NCBI GenBank assembly: GCA_047973025.1
Contig: JBKEBE010000019.1
Location: forward strand, 1 to 64,000
Direction: 5' to 3'
Length of the DNA: 64,000 nucleotides
Source: UPXZ01 sp047973025
GTDB lineage: Bacteria; Bacteroidota; Bacteroidia; Bacteroidales; Paludibacteraceae
Shown: positions 1 through 9,376 of the stretch, piece after piece
Layout of the letters: each line of letters starts with the position of its first letter
How positions within the stretch are numbered: the stretch's first letter is position 1
The notes under the pieces: generated by a model
What the model saw: only the letters and a program-made list of their open reading frames with translations
Databases searched by the model: none
What the model was told of the DNA's origin: nothing
Program-made: the position numbers and the translations under genes

Positions 1-1077
1 CTGCTTCTTTACATCGGTTCGACCATTTACATCAACCACAATCCGGCAGAGATTCAGACTACCCTAAAAGATGTTCGACCCACCTTGATGTGCGCCGTTC
101 CCCGCTTTTGGGAAAAAGTATATATCGGGGTAAAAGAAGTTTTGAATGGCTATTCGCCAGTCAAACTCGCTATTGTAACTTGGGCAATAGCCGTGGGGAA
201 GAAGCATAATATTGATTACTTGAGACGCGGAAAAACGCCGAATCGTTTTTTGAGAACACAATACCGCTTAGCCGAAAGATTAGTCTATTCAAAATTGAAA
301 ACAACCTTGGGATTGGAGAACGCGAAAATTCTACCCGTTGCCGGCGCTAAACTGGCTGATGAAATCACCTTGTTTTTCAGAAGTATTGGCATTCCATTGA
401 TTTACGGCTATGGTTTGACAGAAACTACCGCCACAGTAACCTGTTTCGTTGACGAATACGAAATCGGTTCCGTAGGTACAATCATGCCCGATTTACAGGT
501 TAAAATAGGCGCAGAAAACGAAATCCTGCTCAAAGGGAAAACCATAACACCCGGTTACTACAACAATCCGGATGCCAACAAGGCAGGATACACGGATGAC
601 GGCTGGTTCCGCACGGGCGATGCAGGAGAAATTCGCGGTAACAGAATCTTTCTGACAGAACGCCTGAAGGATTTGTTCAAAACTTCCAATGGAAAATACA
701 TAGCGCCTCAGGAGATTGAAACCCGTCTGGGTACCGACAAATATATTGAACAAGTGGCAGTCATCGGTGATGAGCGTAACTATGTAACAGCCATCATCGC
801 ACCATCCATTCCGGCGCTGGAAGCATACGCTAAAGCTAACAATATCACCTACAAGGATGTGGATGAGCTACTTCAAGTTCCGGAAATTTATAAACTCATC
901 GAACAACGAATCGCAGATCGGCAACAAGGCATGGCAAGTTATGAATACATCAAGAAATTCACGTTGATAAAAATTCCTTTTACCATCGAAACCGGTGAAC
1001 TGACAAATACCCTGAAAATACGACGGGCTGTGATTATGCAGAAATACAAGCATCAGATAGACACGATGTACGCATAA
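1..1077 (+). CDS. Long-chain acyl-CoA synthetase (AMP-forming), 3' part
   Basis: The open frame enters from the left edge, so the gene is partial at its 5' end; 358 codons are present. It would activate fatty acids to acyl-CoA through an acyl-AMP intermediate. The adenylate-forming signature YGLTET is visible near the middle, followed by GWFRTGD (nucleotide ribose-binding Asp) and the hinge/Lys region LTERLKDLFKTSNGKYIAP. The segment VRPTLMCAVPRFWEKVY is typical of the FadD-like/FAA1-type branch of Bacteroidota. It is followed by about 60 nt and then the promoter of the aldolase gene, so it probably ends its own transcript. Substrate chain length cannot be read from the sequence. The family call is secure; the start lies outside the window. 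Confidence 0.93.
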   Translation: MLLYIGSTIYINHNPAEIQTTLKDVRPTLMCAVPRFWEKVYIGVKEVLNGYSPVKLAIVTWAIAVGKKHNIDYLRRGKTPNRFLRTQYRLAERLVYSKLKTTLGLENAKILPVAGAKLADEITLFFRSIGIPLIYGYGLTETTATVTCFVDEYEIGSVGTIMPDLQVKIGAENEILLKGKTITPGYYNNPDANKAGYTDDGWFRTGDAGEIRGNRIFLTERLKDLFKTSNGKYIAPQEIETRLGTDKYIEQVAVIGDERNYVTAIIAPSIPALEAYAKANNITYKDVDELLQVPEIYKLIEQRIADRQQGMASYEYIKKFTLIKIPFTIETGELTNTLKIRRAVIMQKYKHQIDTMYA

Positions 1078-1134
1078 TTAGTATGTTTCGCAAGTTTAAA
1101 TTAACTAAAAACGAGCAATAAACCGAATAATTTA

Positions 1135-1166
1135 CTTGCTTACCTGACAAAAAAACAATAACTTTG
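1135..1166 (+). promoter_or_regulatory. Bacteroidetes-type promoter of the aldolase gene
   Basis: TAACTTTG (1159-1166) matches the Bacteroidetes -7 consensus TAnnTTTG. CTTG (1135-1138) lies 20 nt upstream in the -33 position. The aldolase ATG follows 44 nt downstream. Confidence 0.6.
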
Positions 1167-1210
1167 CAGTACAATAAAAACACAAGTTGTTTATTCTAAA
1201 AAATAATAAT

Positions 1211-2203
1211 ATGGTAAGTTACAAAGAATTAGGCTTAGTAAATTCGATTGATATTTTCAGAAAAGCCTTTGAAGGCAAGTATGCCATCCCGGCATTTAAC
1301 TTCAACAACATGGAACAGTTGCAAGCTATCATCTCAGCTTGCGTAGAAACGAAATCGCCTGTAATCCTTCAGGTATCCAGTGGTGCGCGTAAATATGCCA
1401 ATCAGACATTACTCCGCTATATGGCGCAAGGAGCTGTTCAGTATGCCAAAGAATTGGGATATGAAATCCCCATTGTGCTTCATCTTGATCACGGCGATAG
1501 TTTCGAACTTTGCAAGGACTGTATCGAAAGCGGGGTCTCTTCCGTAATGATTGATGGTTCACATCTTCCTTACGAAGAAAACATCGCGTTGACCAAGAAA
1601 GTGGTGGAATATGCTCATAAGCATGATGTTACCGTAGAAGGCGAACTCGGTGTATTAGCCGGTATCGAAGATGACGTTGTCGCTGAACATCACACCTACA
1701 CCGAGCCGGATGAAGTAATCGACTTCGTTACCCGCACCGGTGTTGACTCATTGGCAATTTCCATCGGAACTTCTCACGGAGCCAATAAATTTACACCCGA
1801 ACAATGCGAACGTGATGCAAACGGCATCTTGATTCCGCCACCACTTCGTTTCGATATTTTGGAAGAAATAGAAAAACGCATTCCGGGATTCCCCATCGTA
1901 CTTCATGGTTCATCTTCCGTTCCACAACAATATGTGGCGACAATCAACAAATACGGTGGTGCGTTGAAAGATTCCATCGGTATCCCCGAAGAGCAACTAC
2001 GCCACGCTGCCGAATCTGCTGTTTGTAAAGTCAACATTGACTCCGATGGTCGTTTGGCAATGACAGCCGCAGTACGTGAAGTGTTTGCGACAAAACCGGC
2101 AGAATTTGACCCTCGTAAATATTTGGGACCTGCTCGCGACGAACTGAAAAAACTATATATGCACAAAACTCAAAACGTGTTAGGTAGTGCAGGGAAAGCA
2201 TAA
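1211..2203 (+). CDS. fba: Class II fructose-1,6-bisphosphate aldolase
   Basis: Cleaves fructose 1,6-bisphosphate to DHAP and glyceraldehyde 3-phosphate, and works in reverse in gluconeogenesis; cytoplasmic and zinc dependent. The protein (330 aa from the ATG at 1211) starts KELGLVNSIDIFRKA and has the class II zinc and catalytic region HLDHGDSFELC, the GVSSVMIDGSHLPYEENI segment, EGELGVLAG and a C-terminal VNIDSDGRLA motif. A TTG 24 nt upstream is in frame but the ATG gives the usual N-terminus. It is monocistronic: its own promoter lies upstream and a strong hairpin terminator directly downstream. The length fits the longer class II form seen in Bacteroidales. Confidence 0.95.
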   Translation: MVSYKELGLVNSIDIFRKAFEGKYAIPAFNFNNMEQLQAIISACVETKSPVILQVSSGARKYANQTLLRYMAQGAVQYAKELGYEIPIVLHLDHGDSFELCKDCIESGVSSVMIDGSHLPYEENIALTKKVVEYAHKHDVTVEGELGVLAGIEDDVVAEHHTYTEPDEVIDFVTRTGVDSLAISIGTSHGANKFTPEQCERDANGILIPPPLRFDILEEIEKRIPGFPIVLHGSSSVPQQYVATINKYGGALKDSIGIPEEQLRHAAESAVCKVNIDSDGRLAMTAAVREVFATKPAEFDPRKYLGPARDELKKLYMHKTQNVLGSAGKA

Positions 2204-2223
2204 AAACAGGTTTTAAATTCCAA

Positions 2224-2263
2224 TAAAAAAAATCCGAAGAGAATTTTCTTCGGATTTTTTTAT
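2224..2263. terminator. Bidirectional intrinsic terminator between fba and rnc
   Basis: A perfect inverted repeat (AAAAAAATCCGAAGA / TCTTCGGATTTTTTT, loop about 6 nt) has A-tracts and T-tracts on both sides. It can stop fba transcription on + and rnc transcription on -. Confidence 0.85.
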
Positions 2264-2301
2264 TCCGTCTTCTGTCTGTCTGGAGCGAAGCACTTCGACA
2301 T

Positions 2302-3075
2302 TTAAATCTCAGAAATCTCCAATTTATCATCCCGAATCAACTCCAAGGCATGGAGAGAAGCCTGTTGATGCGATTCTTTTTTACTGGCTCCCGTACCGTT
2401 ACAGACGGGTTTATTATTTATCAATACTTGAGAAGTAAAAGTATGATTATTTCCATCGGTTACAATTTCTTCAATTAATTCAAAATCTAATGAATAGTAA
2501 TGTTGTTGACACCATTCAAATAATTCGGATTTATAATTATCATTCTCAGATACGAGTGAGTGTAACCATTCCGGCGATATTAACACGCATTTTTTTATAA
2601 AATCGGCGCATTTTTCATACCCAATATCCAGATAAACAGCTCCTATCAATGCTTCCAACGCATTTCCATAAATATTGGTGCTGTTCTTGTTACAAATCTG
2701 GTGATCGGTAATGACCAATTTGTCCAATCCGATCAGGTGGCAAATACTATTCAGCGAACTGCGTTTGACGATATTGGAGCGGGCATTTGTCAAAAATCCT
2801 TCTTCCTCTTTTGGATAACGATGATACAGTATATCAGCGACAACCGTGTTCAGCACAGCATCCCCCAAAAATTCTAACCGCTCGTTATTTACCCGCTTTC
2901 CATCTTTATCCTGCAAGGGCATGGAACGATGTCGTACAGCCAATTTGTATAACTCAATGTCTCGTGGGAAAAAGCCTAATATCCTCTTGAATGATAAAAA
3001 AGGCTCCTGACGATTACGTGTCAAGAGCCTTAAATTATTTAGTAGATTGAACTTCATGTACAGGGGCAAGGCCAT
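2302..3075 (-). CDS. rnc: Ribonuclease III
   Basis: Double-strand-specific endoribonuclease for rRNA and mRNA processing. The RNase III signature NERLEFLGDAVL lies near residue 70, a second acidic motif (GNALEALIGAVYLD) near 145, and a C-terminal double-stranded RNA-binding domain ends with GASKKESHQQASLHAL. The first ATG in frame is at 3075. A later ATG at 3057 (MKFNLLNN) would match the short N-terminus usual for Bacteroidales homologues, so the exact start is open. It is the last gene of a minus-strand operon acpP-fabF-rnc, about 30 nt after fabF. This order is common in the phylum. Confidence 0.93.
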   Translation of the reverse strand: MALPLYMKFNLLNNLRLLTRNRQEPFLSFKRILGFFPRDIELYKLAVRHRSMPLQDKDGKRVNNERLEFLGDAVLNTVVADILYHRYPKEEEGFLTNARSNIVKRSSLNSICHLIGLDKLVITDHQICNKNSTNIYGNALEALIGAVYLDIGYEKCADFIKKCVLISPEWLHSLVSENDNYKSELFEWCQQHYYSLDFELIEEIVTDGNNHTFTSQVLINNKPVCNGTGASKKESHQQASLHALELIRDDKLEISEI

Positions 3076-3105
3076 TTTTAGCACATTGGTCCTTGATTTG
3101 GTTGA

Positions 3106-4365
3106 TTATTCAAATCTTTTGAAAATAACACTTGCATTATGCCCGCCGAAGCCGAATGTATTTGAGATTACAACATTCACAGGACGTTCTTGTGCTTTAT
3201 TGAACGTAAAATTCAACTTGTAATCAATTTCGGGGTCTTCGTCTCCTTCGTGGAAGTTGATCGTGGGCGGAACAACGTTGTTCAAAATGGCGTTGATTGC
3301 AAAAATTCCTTCTACCGCACCTGCAGCTCCGAGCAAATGGCCGGTCATTGATTTTGTAGCGCTGATATTCAGCTTGTATGCGTGTTCACCAAAAACCTGT
3401 TCGATGGCTTTCACTTCACCAATATCACCCACCGGAGTTGATGTGCCATGTACATTAACATAGTCAATGTCTTCCGGCTTTAATCCTGCATCCTTTAGTG
3501 CACGTTTCATGACTAATACGGCCCCTAATCCTTCAGGATGCGTAGCAGTAAGGTGATAGGCATCAGCAGACATCCCTCCCCCCACAATTTCACACAGGAT
3601 AGTAGCTCCTCGATCCACGGCGTGTTGGTATTCTTCCAGGATAAGACATCCTGCACCTTCTCCCATCACAAAGCCATCGCGACTCTTACTAAATGGGCGA
3701 GAAGCTCCTTCGGGGTCGTCATTGCGGGTAGAGAGCGCCGTGAGCGCATTGAATCCGGCTAATCCGGCCGGAGTGATGGCGGCTTCAGCACCTCCGGCAA
3801 CCATTACTTTGGCTTCGCCGAGACGAATGTGATTGTAAGCGCTGATCAAGCCGTGATTAGATGATGCGCAAGCGGATGCGGTTGAATAGTTGGGACCCCG
3901 AAAACCGTATTGAATGGAAACTTGTCCGGCGGCAATATCCGAAATCATTTTGGGAATAAAAAACGGATTAAACCGCGGACCTTGCTCGATGTTGGCGTAG
4001 TAATTTCCTACTTCTTGCTCAAAAGTGGCAATCCCTCCGATACCGGCGGCAAAAATCACCCCAACTTCATTTTTATCCACTTTTTCAAGGTCAAGACCGC
4101 TGTGCTCCAAAGCCTCTTTGGCCGCTACCATGGCAAATTGGGTGTATAGATCCATTTTGCGGGCTTCCTTGCGATCGAAATATTGTAGTGGATCAAAACT
4201 TTTTACTTCACAAGCAAATTGGGTTTTGAACGCTGATGGGTCAAAATGAGTAATCGGGGCGGCACCACTCTTCCCATATAGAGCATTCTGCCACGTTTCC
4301 GTGGCAGTAAGTCCTAAAGGGGTAACAGCTCCCATCCCGGTTACTACTACTCTTTTTAATTCCAT
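3106..4365 (-). CDS. fabF: Beta-ketoacyl-ACP synthase II
   Basis: Condenses malonyl-ACP with acyl-ACP in fatty-acid elongation. The protein has 419 aa, the usual length. The catalytic Cys sits in STASACASSNH, the two His in NVHGTSTPVGD and MTGHLLGAAG, and the Lys in SATKSMTGH. The N-terminus MELKRVVVTGMGAVTPLG is canonical and supports the start. Only 19 nt separate it from acpP upstream, so the two are clearly co-transcribed with rnc downstream. Confidence 0.97.
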   Translation of the reverse strand: MELKRVVVTGMGAVTPLGLTATETWQNALYGKSGAAPITHFDPSAFKTQFACEVKSFDPLQYFDRKEARKMDLYTQFAMVAAKEALEHSGLDLEKVDKNEVGVIFAAGIGGIATFEQEVGNYYANIEQGPRFNPFFIPKMISDIAAGQVSIQYGFRGPNYSTASACASSNHGLISAYNHIRLGEAKVMVAGGAEAAITPAGLAGFNALTALSTRNDDPEGASRPFSKSRDGFVMGEGAGCLILEEYQHAVDRGATILCEIVGGGMSADAYHLTATHPEGLGAVLVMKRALKDAGLKPEDIDYVNVHGTSTPVGDIGEVKAIEQVFGEHAYKLNISATKSMTGHLLGAAGAVEGIFAINAILNNVVPPTINFHEGDEDPEIDYKLNFTFNKAQERPVNVVISNTFGFGGHNASVIFKRFE

Positions 4366-4384
4366 AAAATAAATTATAGGAAAA

Positions 4385-4621
4385 TTATTTTTTCAAAGCT
4401 TCTACGTGAGCGATTGCATCGCCTACTGTCGAGATTTTTTGTGCTTCTTCATCGGGAATAGATACGCCAAATTCCTTTTCGAATTCCATGATCAATTCTA
4501 CAGTGTCTAAAGAGTCAGCACCCAGGTCATTGGTAAAACTAGCTGTTTCTACAACATCCGCTTCGTCAACGCCTAATTTGTCAACAATAATAGCTTTTAC
4601 TTTTTCTGCAACTTCTGACAT
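4385..4621 (-). CDS. acpP: Acyl carrier protein
   Basis: Carries growing acyl chains on a phosphopantetheine arm attached to the Ser of GADSLDTVELIMEFE, which is clearly present. The protein is 78 aa, acidic and helical (MSEVAEKVKAIIVDKLG), as expected. It is the first gene of the acpP-fabF-rnc operon. Confidence 0.97.
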   Translation of the reverse strand: MSEVAEKVKAIIVDKLGVDEADVVETASFTNDLGADSLDTVELIMEFEKEFGVSIPDEEAQKISTVGDAIAHVEALKK

Positions 4622-4672
4622 AATTTTTCTTTTTTAATGAATAAATAAAATTTGTTTTATAAATTTGCCGTG

Positions 4673-4680
4673 CAAAGGTA
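4673..4680 (-). promoter_or_regulatory. Putative -7 element of the acpP operon
   Basis: On the minus strand this reads TACCTTTG, matching TAnnTTTG, about 50 nt before the acpP ATG. No clear TTTG was found at the -33 position, so support is moderate. Confidence 0.45.
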
Positions 4681-4761
4681 ACTAATTTTTCAATATTTCA
4701 TCACACATTCGATTTAAAAGTGAAAAAAAATGCACATTTCGGCGAGATTTGAGCAATACTG

Positions 4762-4954
4762 GTCGTGTGAAAGAATTATTTTAATAGTTTAAAATCAGAA
4801 CATGTAATACAAGAATTATGAATTAAGCATGAGATTTTTTGAGCGTCTTTCGCCTTTTCTCTCGGTTATTTAGCCCGTTAAACGCCCTCAAAGAAAGACA
4901 AAATCCATCTCAAAACAATCCTCAAAAATAATTAAAATAATTCTTTCACACGAC
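4762..4954 (+). repeat. Palindrome-ended dispersed repeat, copy A (long form)
   Basis: A 193-bp non-coding element fills most of the gap between acpP and purN. Its ends are a perfect 24-bp inverted repeat (4762-4785 and 4931-4954; inner part GAATTATTTTAAT). The interior contains TCTTTCGCCTTTT, TTATTTAGCCCG and AAAGACAAAATCCATCTCAAAA, which recur in copy B at 33278. The right end stops 14 nt before the purN ATG. No coding potential is visible. It resembles a non-autonomous (MITE-like) element or a structured leader. Copies C and D share its left part in inverse orientation. Confidence 0.8.
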
Positions 4955-4968
4955 TTAGAGTTTAGGGT

Positions 4969-5535
4969 ATGCAAAAGAAAATAGCGATATTCGCTTCCGG
5001 ATCCGGTTCAAACGCTGAAAATATTATCCGTTATTTTCAAAATTCGGCATCTTTCCGTTTCCCACTTATCATTTCAAATAGAGCTGACGCTTATGTACAT
5101 CAAAGGGCTAAATCACTTTGTGTCGTGTCTCTAACTTATGAAAAAACAGATTTTGAGACCGGTAAAGCCATCCTTGCCACTTTGGAAGAAAACAAGATTG
5201 ATTATATCGTGCTTGCCGGATTTTTATTAAAAATTCCCGAAACAATCATAAAGGCTTTTCCGGACAAGATCATAAACATCCATCCGGCGTTACTTCCAAA
5301 ATACGGTGGGAAAGGGATGTATGGCAACAACGTACATCGGGCTGTTCGCGCGTCGGGGGACAGCGAGAGCGGGATTACCATTCATTTTGTAAACGAGCAT
5401 TACGACGACGGTAACATTATTTTTCAAAAGAAATGTCTCATTGAACCGACTGATAGTTACGAAGATATCGCCCAAAAAGTTCACGCGTTGGAATATGAAT
5501 TCTTTCCAAAAGTGATCGAAACGATTTGGGGATAG
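4969..5535 (+). CDS. purN: Phosphoribosylglycinamide formyltransferase
   Basis: Third step of purine synthesis: transfers a formyl group from 10-formyl-THF to GAR. The N-terminus KKIAIFASGSGSNAENI is the phosphate-binding loop. The catalytic block NIHPALLPKYGGKGMYG carries the essential Asn and His, and the conserved Asp lies in HYDDGNIIFQ. At 188 aa it has the normal length. The palindromic repeat A ends 14 nt upstream of the ATG, so its leader is largely made of that element. Confidence 0.95.
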   Translation: MQKKIAIFASGSGSNAENIIRYFQNSASFRFPLIISNRADAYVHQRAKSLCVVSLTYEKTDFETGKAILATLEENKIDYIVLAGFLLKIPETIIKAFPDKIINIHPALLPKYGGKGMYGNNVHRAVRASGDSESGITIHFVNEHYDDGNIIFQKKCLIEPTDSYEDIAQKVHALEYEFFPKVIETIWG

Positions 5536-5654
5536 ATGGACTGATGACATGATCATGATTTATTCCGGTTAACCGCAAGACAAAAACTGTATCAAGAGAT
5601 TTGACCCATAAATAAACCGAGTTTTCACGAACGATTTGCTAATGCCGGACAGAA

Positions 5655-7058
5655 ATGATTCGATTCTTACTTATTTGTACGTCCACCCTGTTTTCAATGT
5701 ACATTTTCGGGCAAGACATTACCGGAAAATGGAACGGCACCATAAAGGTCTCAAATACTGAATTGCTACTTGTTTTACACGTTAAGGAAAGTGGCGATTC
5801 GTTAACGGCTGTCATGGATAGTCCTGATCAGCGAGCTTATGGCATACCTGTAAGTTCCATATCTTTTTACAAAACCGATTTAATATTCAGCATTGCGTCA
5901 CTTGGAGCAAGCTATCACGGAAAGTTTGATGACACCGGCATTATCAGAGGTGAGTTTTCGCAGATGGGGGTATCCGTTCCGTTAAATCTAAGCCGGTCTG
6001 AAATAGAAAAAAATGTACCGAACCGTCCTCAAGAGCCTAAACCACCATTCCCATACCTTACCGAAGAAGTTACATTCACCAACTCGAAAGATCATGTTAC
6101 CCTTGCGGGGACTTTGACAAAGCCCAACCAAAAAGGAAAATTTCCGGTAGTTGTTTTGATTTCAGGCAGTGGTCCGCAAAATCGAGATGAAGAGTTGATG
6201 GGGCACAAGCCGTTTCTGGTAATCGCGGATTACCTGACTCGCAACGGAATAGGTGTACTCCGCTATGACGATAGAGGCACCGCCGAATCAACCGGAGATT
6301 TCAGTACTGCTACCACCTTCGACTTTGCCAATGATGCTGAAGCGTCCGTACAATATCTTTTGACCCGGAAAGATGTAAATACGGAGAAAATCGGATTGAT
6401 TGGACATAGTGAAGGCGGTATCATTGCTCCAATTGTGGCTTCGAGAAATAAAAAAGTGGCTTATGTTGTTTTGCTTGCCGGAACCGGCGTTCGAGGAGAC
6501 GAGTTATTATTGATGCAACAAAAGGCTATGGCAAAGGTGTCCGGTATCCCTGAATCGGCTATTATAGAAAACGAGAAGCTGAACCGTCCTCTTTTTCGGG
6601 AAATTATCGAATCACCCGATACCGTAGAGTTGCGGTCTCGACTTCATCGGATAATGGAAAGAAGTTTGAATGAAAACTTGCTATTAAAGCAGCAACTGAG
6701 CGTCGAGCAGTTGAATGATATGGTCAGCGTGACTGTTGACCGGTTGCTTTCGCCCTGGATGTACCATTTTATCAAGTATGACCCTTATCCGAATTTAAAA
6801 AAAGTAAAATGTCCGATCTTGGCGTTAAATGGGTCTAATGACTTACAAGTTCCTGCCAAAGTGAATCTTAGCGCCATTCAAAAAGCATTTCACGAGAGTG
6901 GAAATACAAACGTGACTATCGTTGAAATTTCCGGACTAAATCATTTGTTTCAGGAGAGCAAGACCGGTTCCCCCGACGAATATGCAAAAATAGAGCAAAC
7001 TTTCTCTCCCAAGGCGTTAGAAGAAATCCTGAATTGGATAAAAATGCAAATAAATTGA
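5655..7058 (+). CDS. Secreted alpha/beta hydrolase
   Basis: A 467-aa protein with an N-terminal signal peptide (MIRFLLICTSTLFSMYIFGQ). A beta-rich N-terminal domain of about 120 residues (GKWNGTIKVSN, typical of DUF3887-like or lipocalin-like prodomains) precedes an alpha/beta hydrolase fold. The nucleophile elbow is GHSEGG (Ser near residue 255). The acid is likely in LALNGSNDLQVP and the catalytic His in SGLNHLFQ. The Bacteroidota family includes esterases and peptidase-like enzymes of unknown substrate; the natural substrate cannot be deduced. It stands alone between purN and serC. Confidence 0.85.
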   Translation: MIRFLLICTSTLFSMYIFGQDITGKWNGTIKVSNTELLLVLHVKESGDSLTAVMDSPDQRAYGIPVSSISFYKTDLIFSIASLGASYHGKFDDTGIIRGEFSQMGVSVPLNLSRSEIEKNVPNRPQEPKPPFPYLTEEVTFTNSKDHVTLAGTLTKPNQKGKFPVVVLISGSGPQNRDEELMGHKPFLVIADYLTRNGIGVLRYDDRGTAESTGDFSTATTFDFANDAEASVQYLLTRKDVNTEKIGLIGHSEGGIIAPIVASRNKKVAYVVLLAGTGVRGDELLLMQQKAMAKVSGIPESAIIENEKLNRPLFREIIESPDTVELRSRLHRIMERSLNENLLLKQQLSVEQLNDMVSVTVDRLLSPWMYHFIKYDPYPNLKKVKCPILALNGSNDLQVPAKVNLSAIQKAFHESGNTNVTIVEISGLNHLFQESKTGSPDEYAKIEQTFSPKALEEILNWIKMQIN

Positions 7059-7094
7059 AGGTTCGTAGATAAATCCTTTTTGATTGATTTTTTG

Positions 7095-7126
7095 TTTGCT
7101 CTTGCAGGAAAAAAAACGTAATTTTG
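7095..7126 (+). promoter_or_regulatory. Bacteroidetes-type promoter of serC
   Basis: TTTG at 7095-7098 and TAATTTTG at 7119-7126 are separated by 20 nt, an exact match to the Bacteroidetes primary sigma consensus. The serC ATG is 39 nt downstream. Confidence 0.75.
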
Positions 7127-7165
7127 CATTTTAATTCCGAATTATCATTCATAAATTTTTATCGT

Positions 7166-8245
7166 ATGAAGAAACATAATTTTAACGCGGGACCGTGTGT
7201 TTTACCACAACAAGCGACTGAATCTGCCATCGAAGCTATTCGTGATTTTGATGGAACCGGTATTGGAATTTTGGAAATTTCGCATCGTACGCCGGGTTGG
7301 GAGCGTATCATGCAGGAAACCGATCAACTGTGGCGAGAATTGTTAAACATTCCGGACGACTATGCCGTTTTATTCTTAGGTGGTGGCGCATCTACCGAGT
7401 TTTATATGATACCTGCGAACCTTATGGGTAGAAAAGCGGCTTATCTTCAAACCGGGGTTTGGGCGAAAAAAGCCATCAAAGAAGCCAAATTTTACGGCGA
7501 AGTGGAAGTTGTAGCTTCTTCCGAAGATAAAAATTACACCTACATACCGAAAGGATACGCCATTCCCACGGATGCCGATTATTTTCATATTACAACGAAT
7601 AATACGATTTACGGCACGGAGATTCATAACGACATGGACAGTCCTGTGCCATTAGTTGCCGATATGTCATCCGACATACTGTCGCGTCCGGTCGATGTGA
7701 GCAAATACGCGCTGATTTACGGTGGTGCGCAAAAAAACGTAGGTCCTGCCGGCGTAGCGTTTGTTATTGTGAAAAAAGAACTACTGGGTAAAACAGATCG
7801 TAAGCTACCTACCATGATGGATTATCGTACACACATCGGCGAAAGTCTGAAGGACAGCTCCATGTTCAACACCCCGCCGGTATTTTCAATCTTTGTGATG
7901 CACGAAACCCTCAAATGGGTAAAAGAACTTGGCGGATTGGATGCAATGTATAAACTCAACAAAGAAAAAGCGGAACTACTCTACGACGAAATTGACCGCA
8001 ACAAACTTTTTGTAGGCACAGCCGCTAAGGAAGACCGTTCGCTTATGAACGTATGTTTTGTAATGGCTGACGAACACAAAGATAAAGAAGCCGATTTCAT
8101 GGTATTTGCCAAAGAAAAAGGAATGGTCGGTATCAAAGGACACCGTTCGGTCGGAGGATTTCGCGCGTCAATCTACAATGCTTGCCCGAAAGAATCGGTC
8201 GAAGCTCTGGTTGCTTGTATGCAAGAATTTGAGAAAGCACATTAG
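7166..8245 (+). CDS. serC: Phosphoserine aminotransferase
   Basis: PLP enzyme converting 3-phosphohydroxypyruvate and glutamate to phosphoserine, the second step of serine synthesis. The canonical start MKKHNFNAGPCVLP is at 7166; upstream in-frame codons overlap the promoter and were discarded. The PLP lysine is in YGGAQKNVGPAG, and the phosphate-binding loop is FLGGGASTEFYMIP. The 359-aa length is normal. It is followed after 128 nt by serA, which catalyses the preceding step, so the two form a serine biosynthesis unit. Confidence 0.96.
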   Translation: MKKHNFNAGPCVLPQQATESAIEAIRDFDGTGIGILEISHRTPGWERIMQETDQLWRELLNIPDDYAVLFLGGGASTEFYMIPANLMGRKAAYLQTGVWAKKAIKEAKFYGEVEVVASSEDKNYTYIPKGYAIPTDADYFHITTNNTIYGTEIHNDMDSPVPLVADMSSDILSRPVDVSKYALIYGGAQKNVGPAGVAFVIVKKELLGKTDRKLPTMMDYRTHIGESLKDSSMFNTPPVFSIFVMHETLKWVKELGGLDAMYKLNKEKAELLYDEIDRNKLFVGTAAKEDRSLMNVCFVMADEHKDKEADFMVFAKEKGMVGIKGHRSVGGFRASIYNACPKESVEALVACMQEFEKAH

Positions 8246-8373
8246 ACTTCATTACCTACTTACTCCAAGTTTGAAAATTTACACGACAATCTTCGGAGTA
8301 TCCAAACATACATTACAACAAATAAATACTTTTTAATCTCTTCAAAAGGGATTGAGAACTTGAAAAATTTAAC

Positions 8374-9294
8374 ATGAAAGTATTAGTAGCGACAGACAAA
8401 CCATTTGCTAAAGTGGCGATAGACGGTATCCGTCAGGAATTAGAAGGAGTAGATTATGAATTGATATTATTGGAAAGATATGCCGAAAAGCAACTGTTAC
8501 TTGATGCCGTAGCCGATGTTGACGCCCTGATAATTCGTAGTGACATTGTTGACCATGAAGTAATCGAAGCTGCCAAAAAACTAAAAATTGTAGTTCGAGC
8601 CGGCTCCGGTTACGACAATATCGATTTGGAAGCCGCTACGAAAGCAGGTGTGTGTGTGATGAATACACCCGGACAAAACGCCAACGCGGTTGCCGAATTG
8701 GTATTCGGGATGTTGATCTATGGGGTTCGTAATTTTTTCAACGGAACTTCCGGAACCGAATTGAAAGGCAAGAAACTGGGTATTCACGCCTACGGAAATA
8801 TCGGAAAAAATGTAGCTAATATTGCCAAAGGTTTCGGAATGAGCATTTTGGCTTATGACACGTATAGTCGAGCTGATATTATCAGTTCCGATGGGATTGA
8901 CCCAACCGTCTCTGTAAAAACACTTTACCAGTATTCGGATATTGTTTCGATACATCTTCCCTTAACGGATGAAACCCGTTCGCTTATCGGCAAAGATTTA
9001 TTGCGAAAAATGCCCGAAGGTGCCATCGTGATAAATACGGCGCGTAAGGAAGTGATTAACGAGTCGGAACTGTTGGAATTTATGATTGAAAATCCAAAAT
9101 TCAAGTACTTGACTGATATTAAGGCGGATTTACACGACGAATTTGTAGCAAAAGTGGGTGCTCGCTATTTCGCTACGCCGAAAAAAATGGGTGCGCAAAC
9201 TGCGGAAGCCAATGTAAACGCCGGAATTGCGGCAGCTATTCAGATTGTTGATTATTTGAAAAATGGCAATCAGCGATATAGGGTAAATGATTAA
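8374..9294 (+). CDS. serA: D-3-phosphoglycerate dehydrogenase (short form)
   Basis: NAD-dependent oxidation of 3-phosphoglycerate, the first step of serine synthesis. At 306 aa it lacks the C-terminal ACT domain, so serine feedback through that domain is not expected. The substrate domain motif RAGSGYDNIDLEAATKAG, the nucleotide-binding core LGIHAYGNIGKNVANIAKGFG and the catalytic Arg-Glu region are present. The usual active-site His lies in a region here read ATPKKMGAQTAEA, where a His would be typical; the assignment rests partly on its position behind serC. It ends with a bidirectional terminator. Confidence 0.9.
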   Translation: MKVLVATDKPFAKVAIDGIRQELEGVDYELILLERYAEKQLLLDAVADVDALIIRSDIVDHEVIEAAKKLKIVVRAGSGYDNIDLEAATKAGVCVMNTPGQNANAVAELVFGMLIYGVRNFFNGTSGTELKGKKLGIHAYGNIGKNVANIAKGFGMSILAYDTYSRADIISSDGIDPTVSVKTLYQYSDIVSIHLPLTDETRSLIGKDLLRKMPEGAIVINTARKEVINESELLEFMIENPKFKYLTDIKADLHDEFVAKVGARYFATPKKMGAQTAEANVNAGIAAAIQIVDYLKNGNQRYRVND

Positions 9295-9320
9295 AGGGTT
9301 GTGAATCCATACTTTATGAT

Positions 9321-9360
9321 AAAAGGCTGAAATCTCATGCGAGAATTTCAGCCTTTTCGT
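9321..9360. terminator. Bidirectional intrinsic terminator between serA and trxA
   Basis: A 13-bp perfect stem (AAAAGGCTGAAAT / ATTTCAGCCTTTT) with an 11-nt loop, followed by T-rich sequence on the + side. It sits between convergent serA and trxA. Confidence 0.85.
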
Positions 9361-9376
9361 TTTTACAAAATAGCCT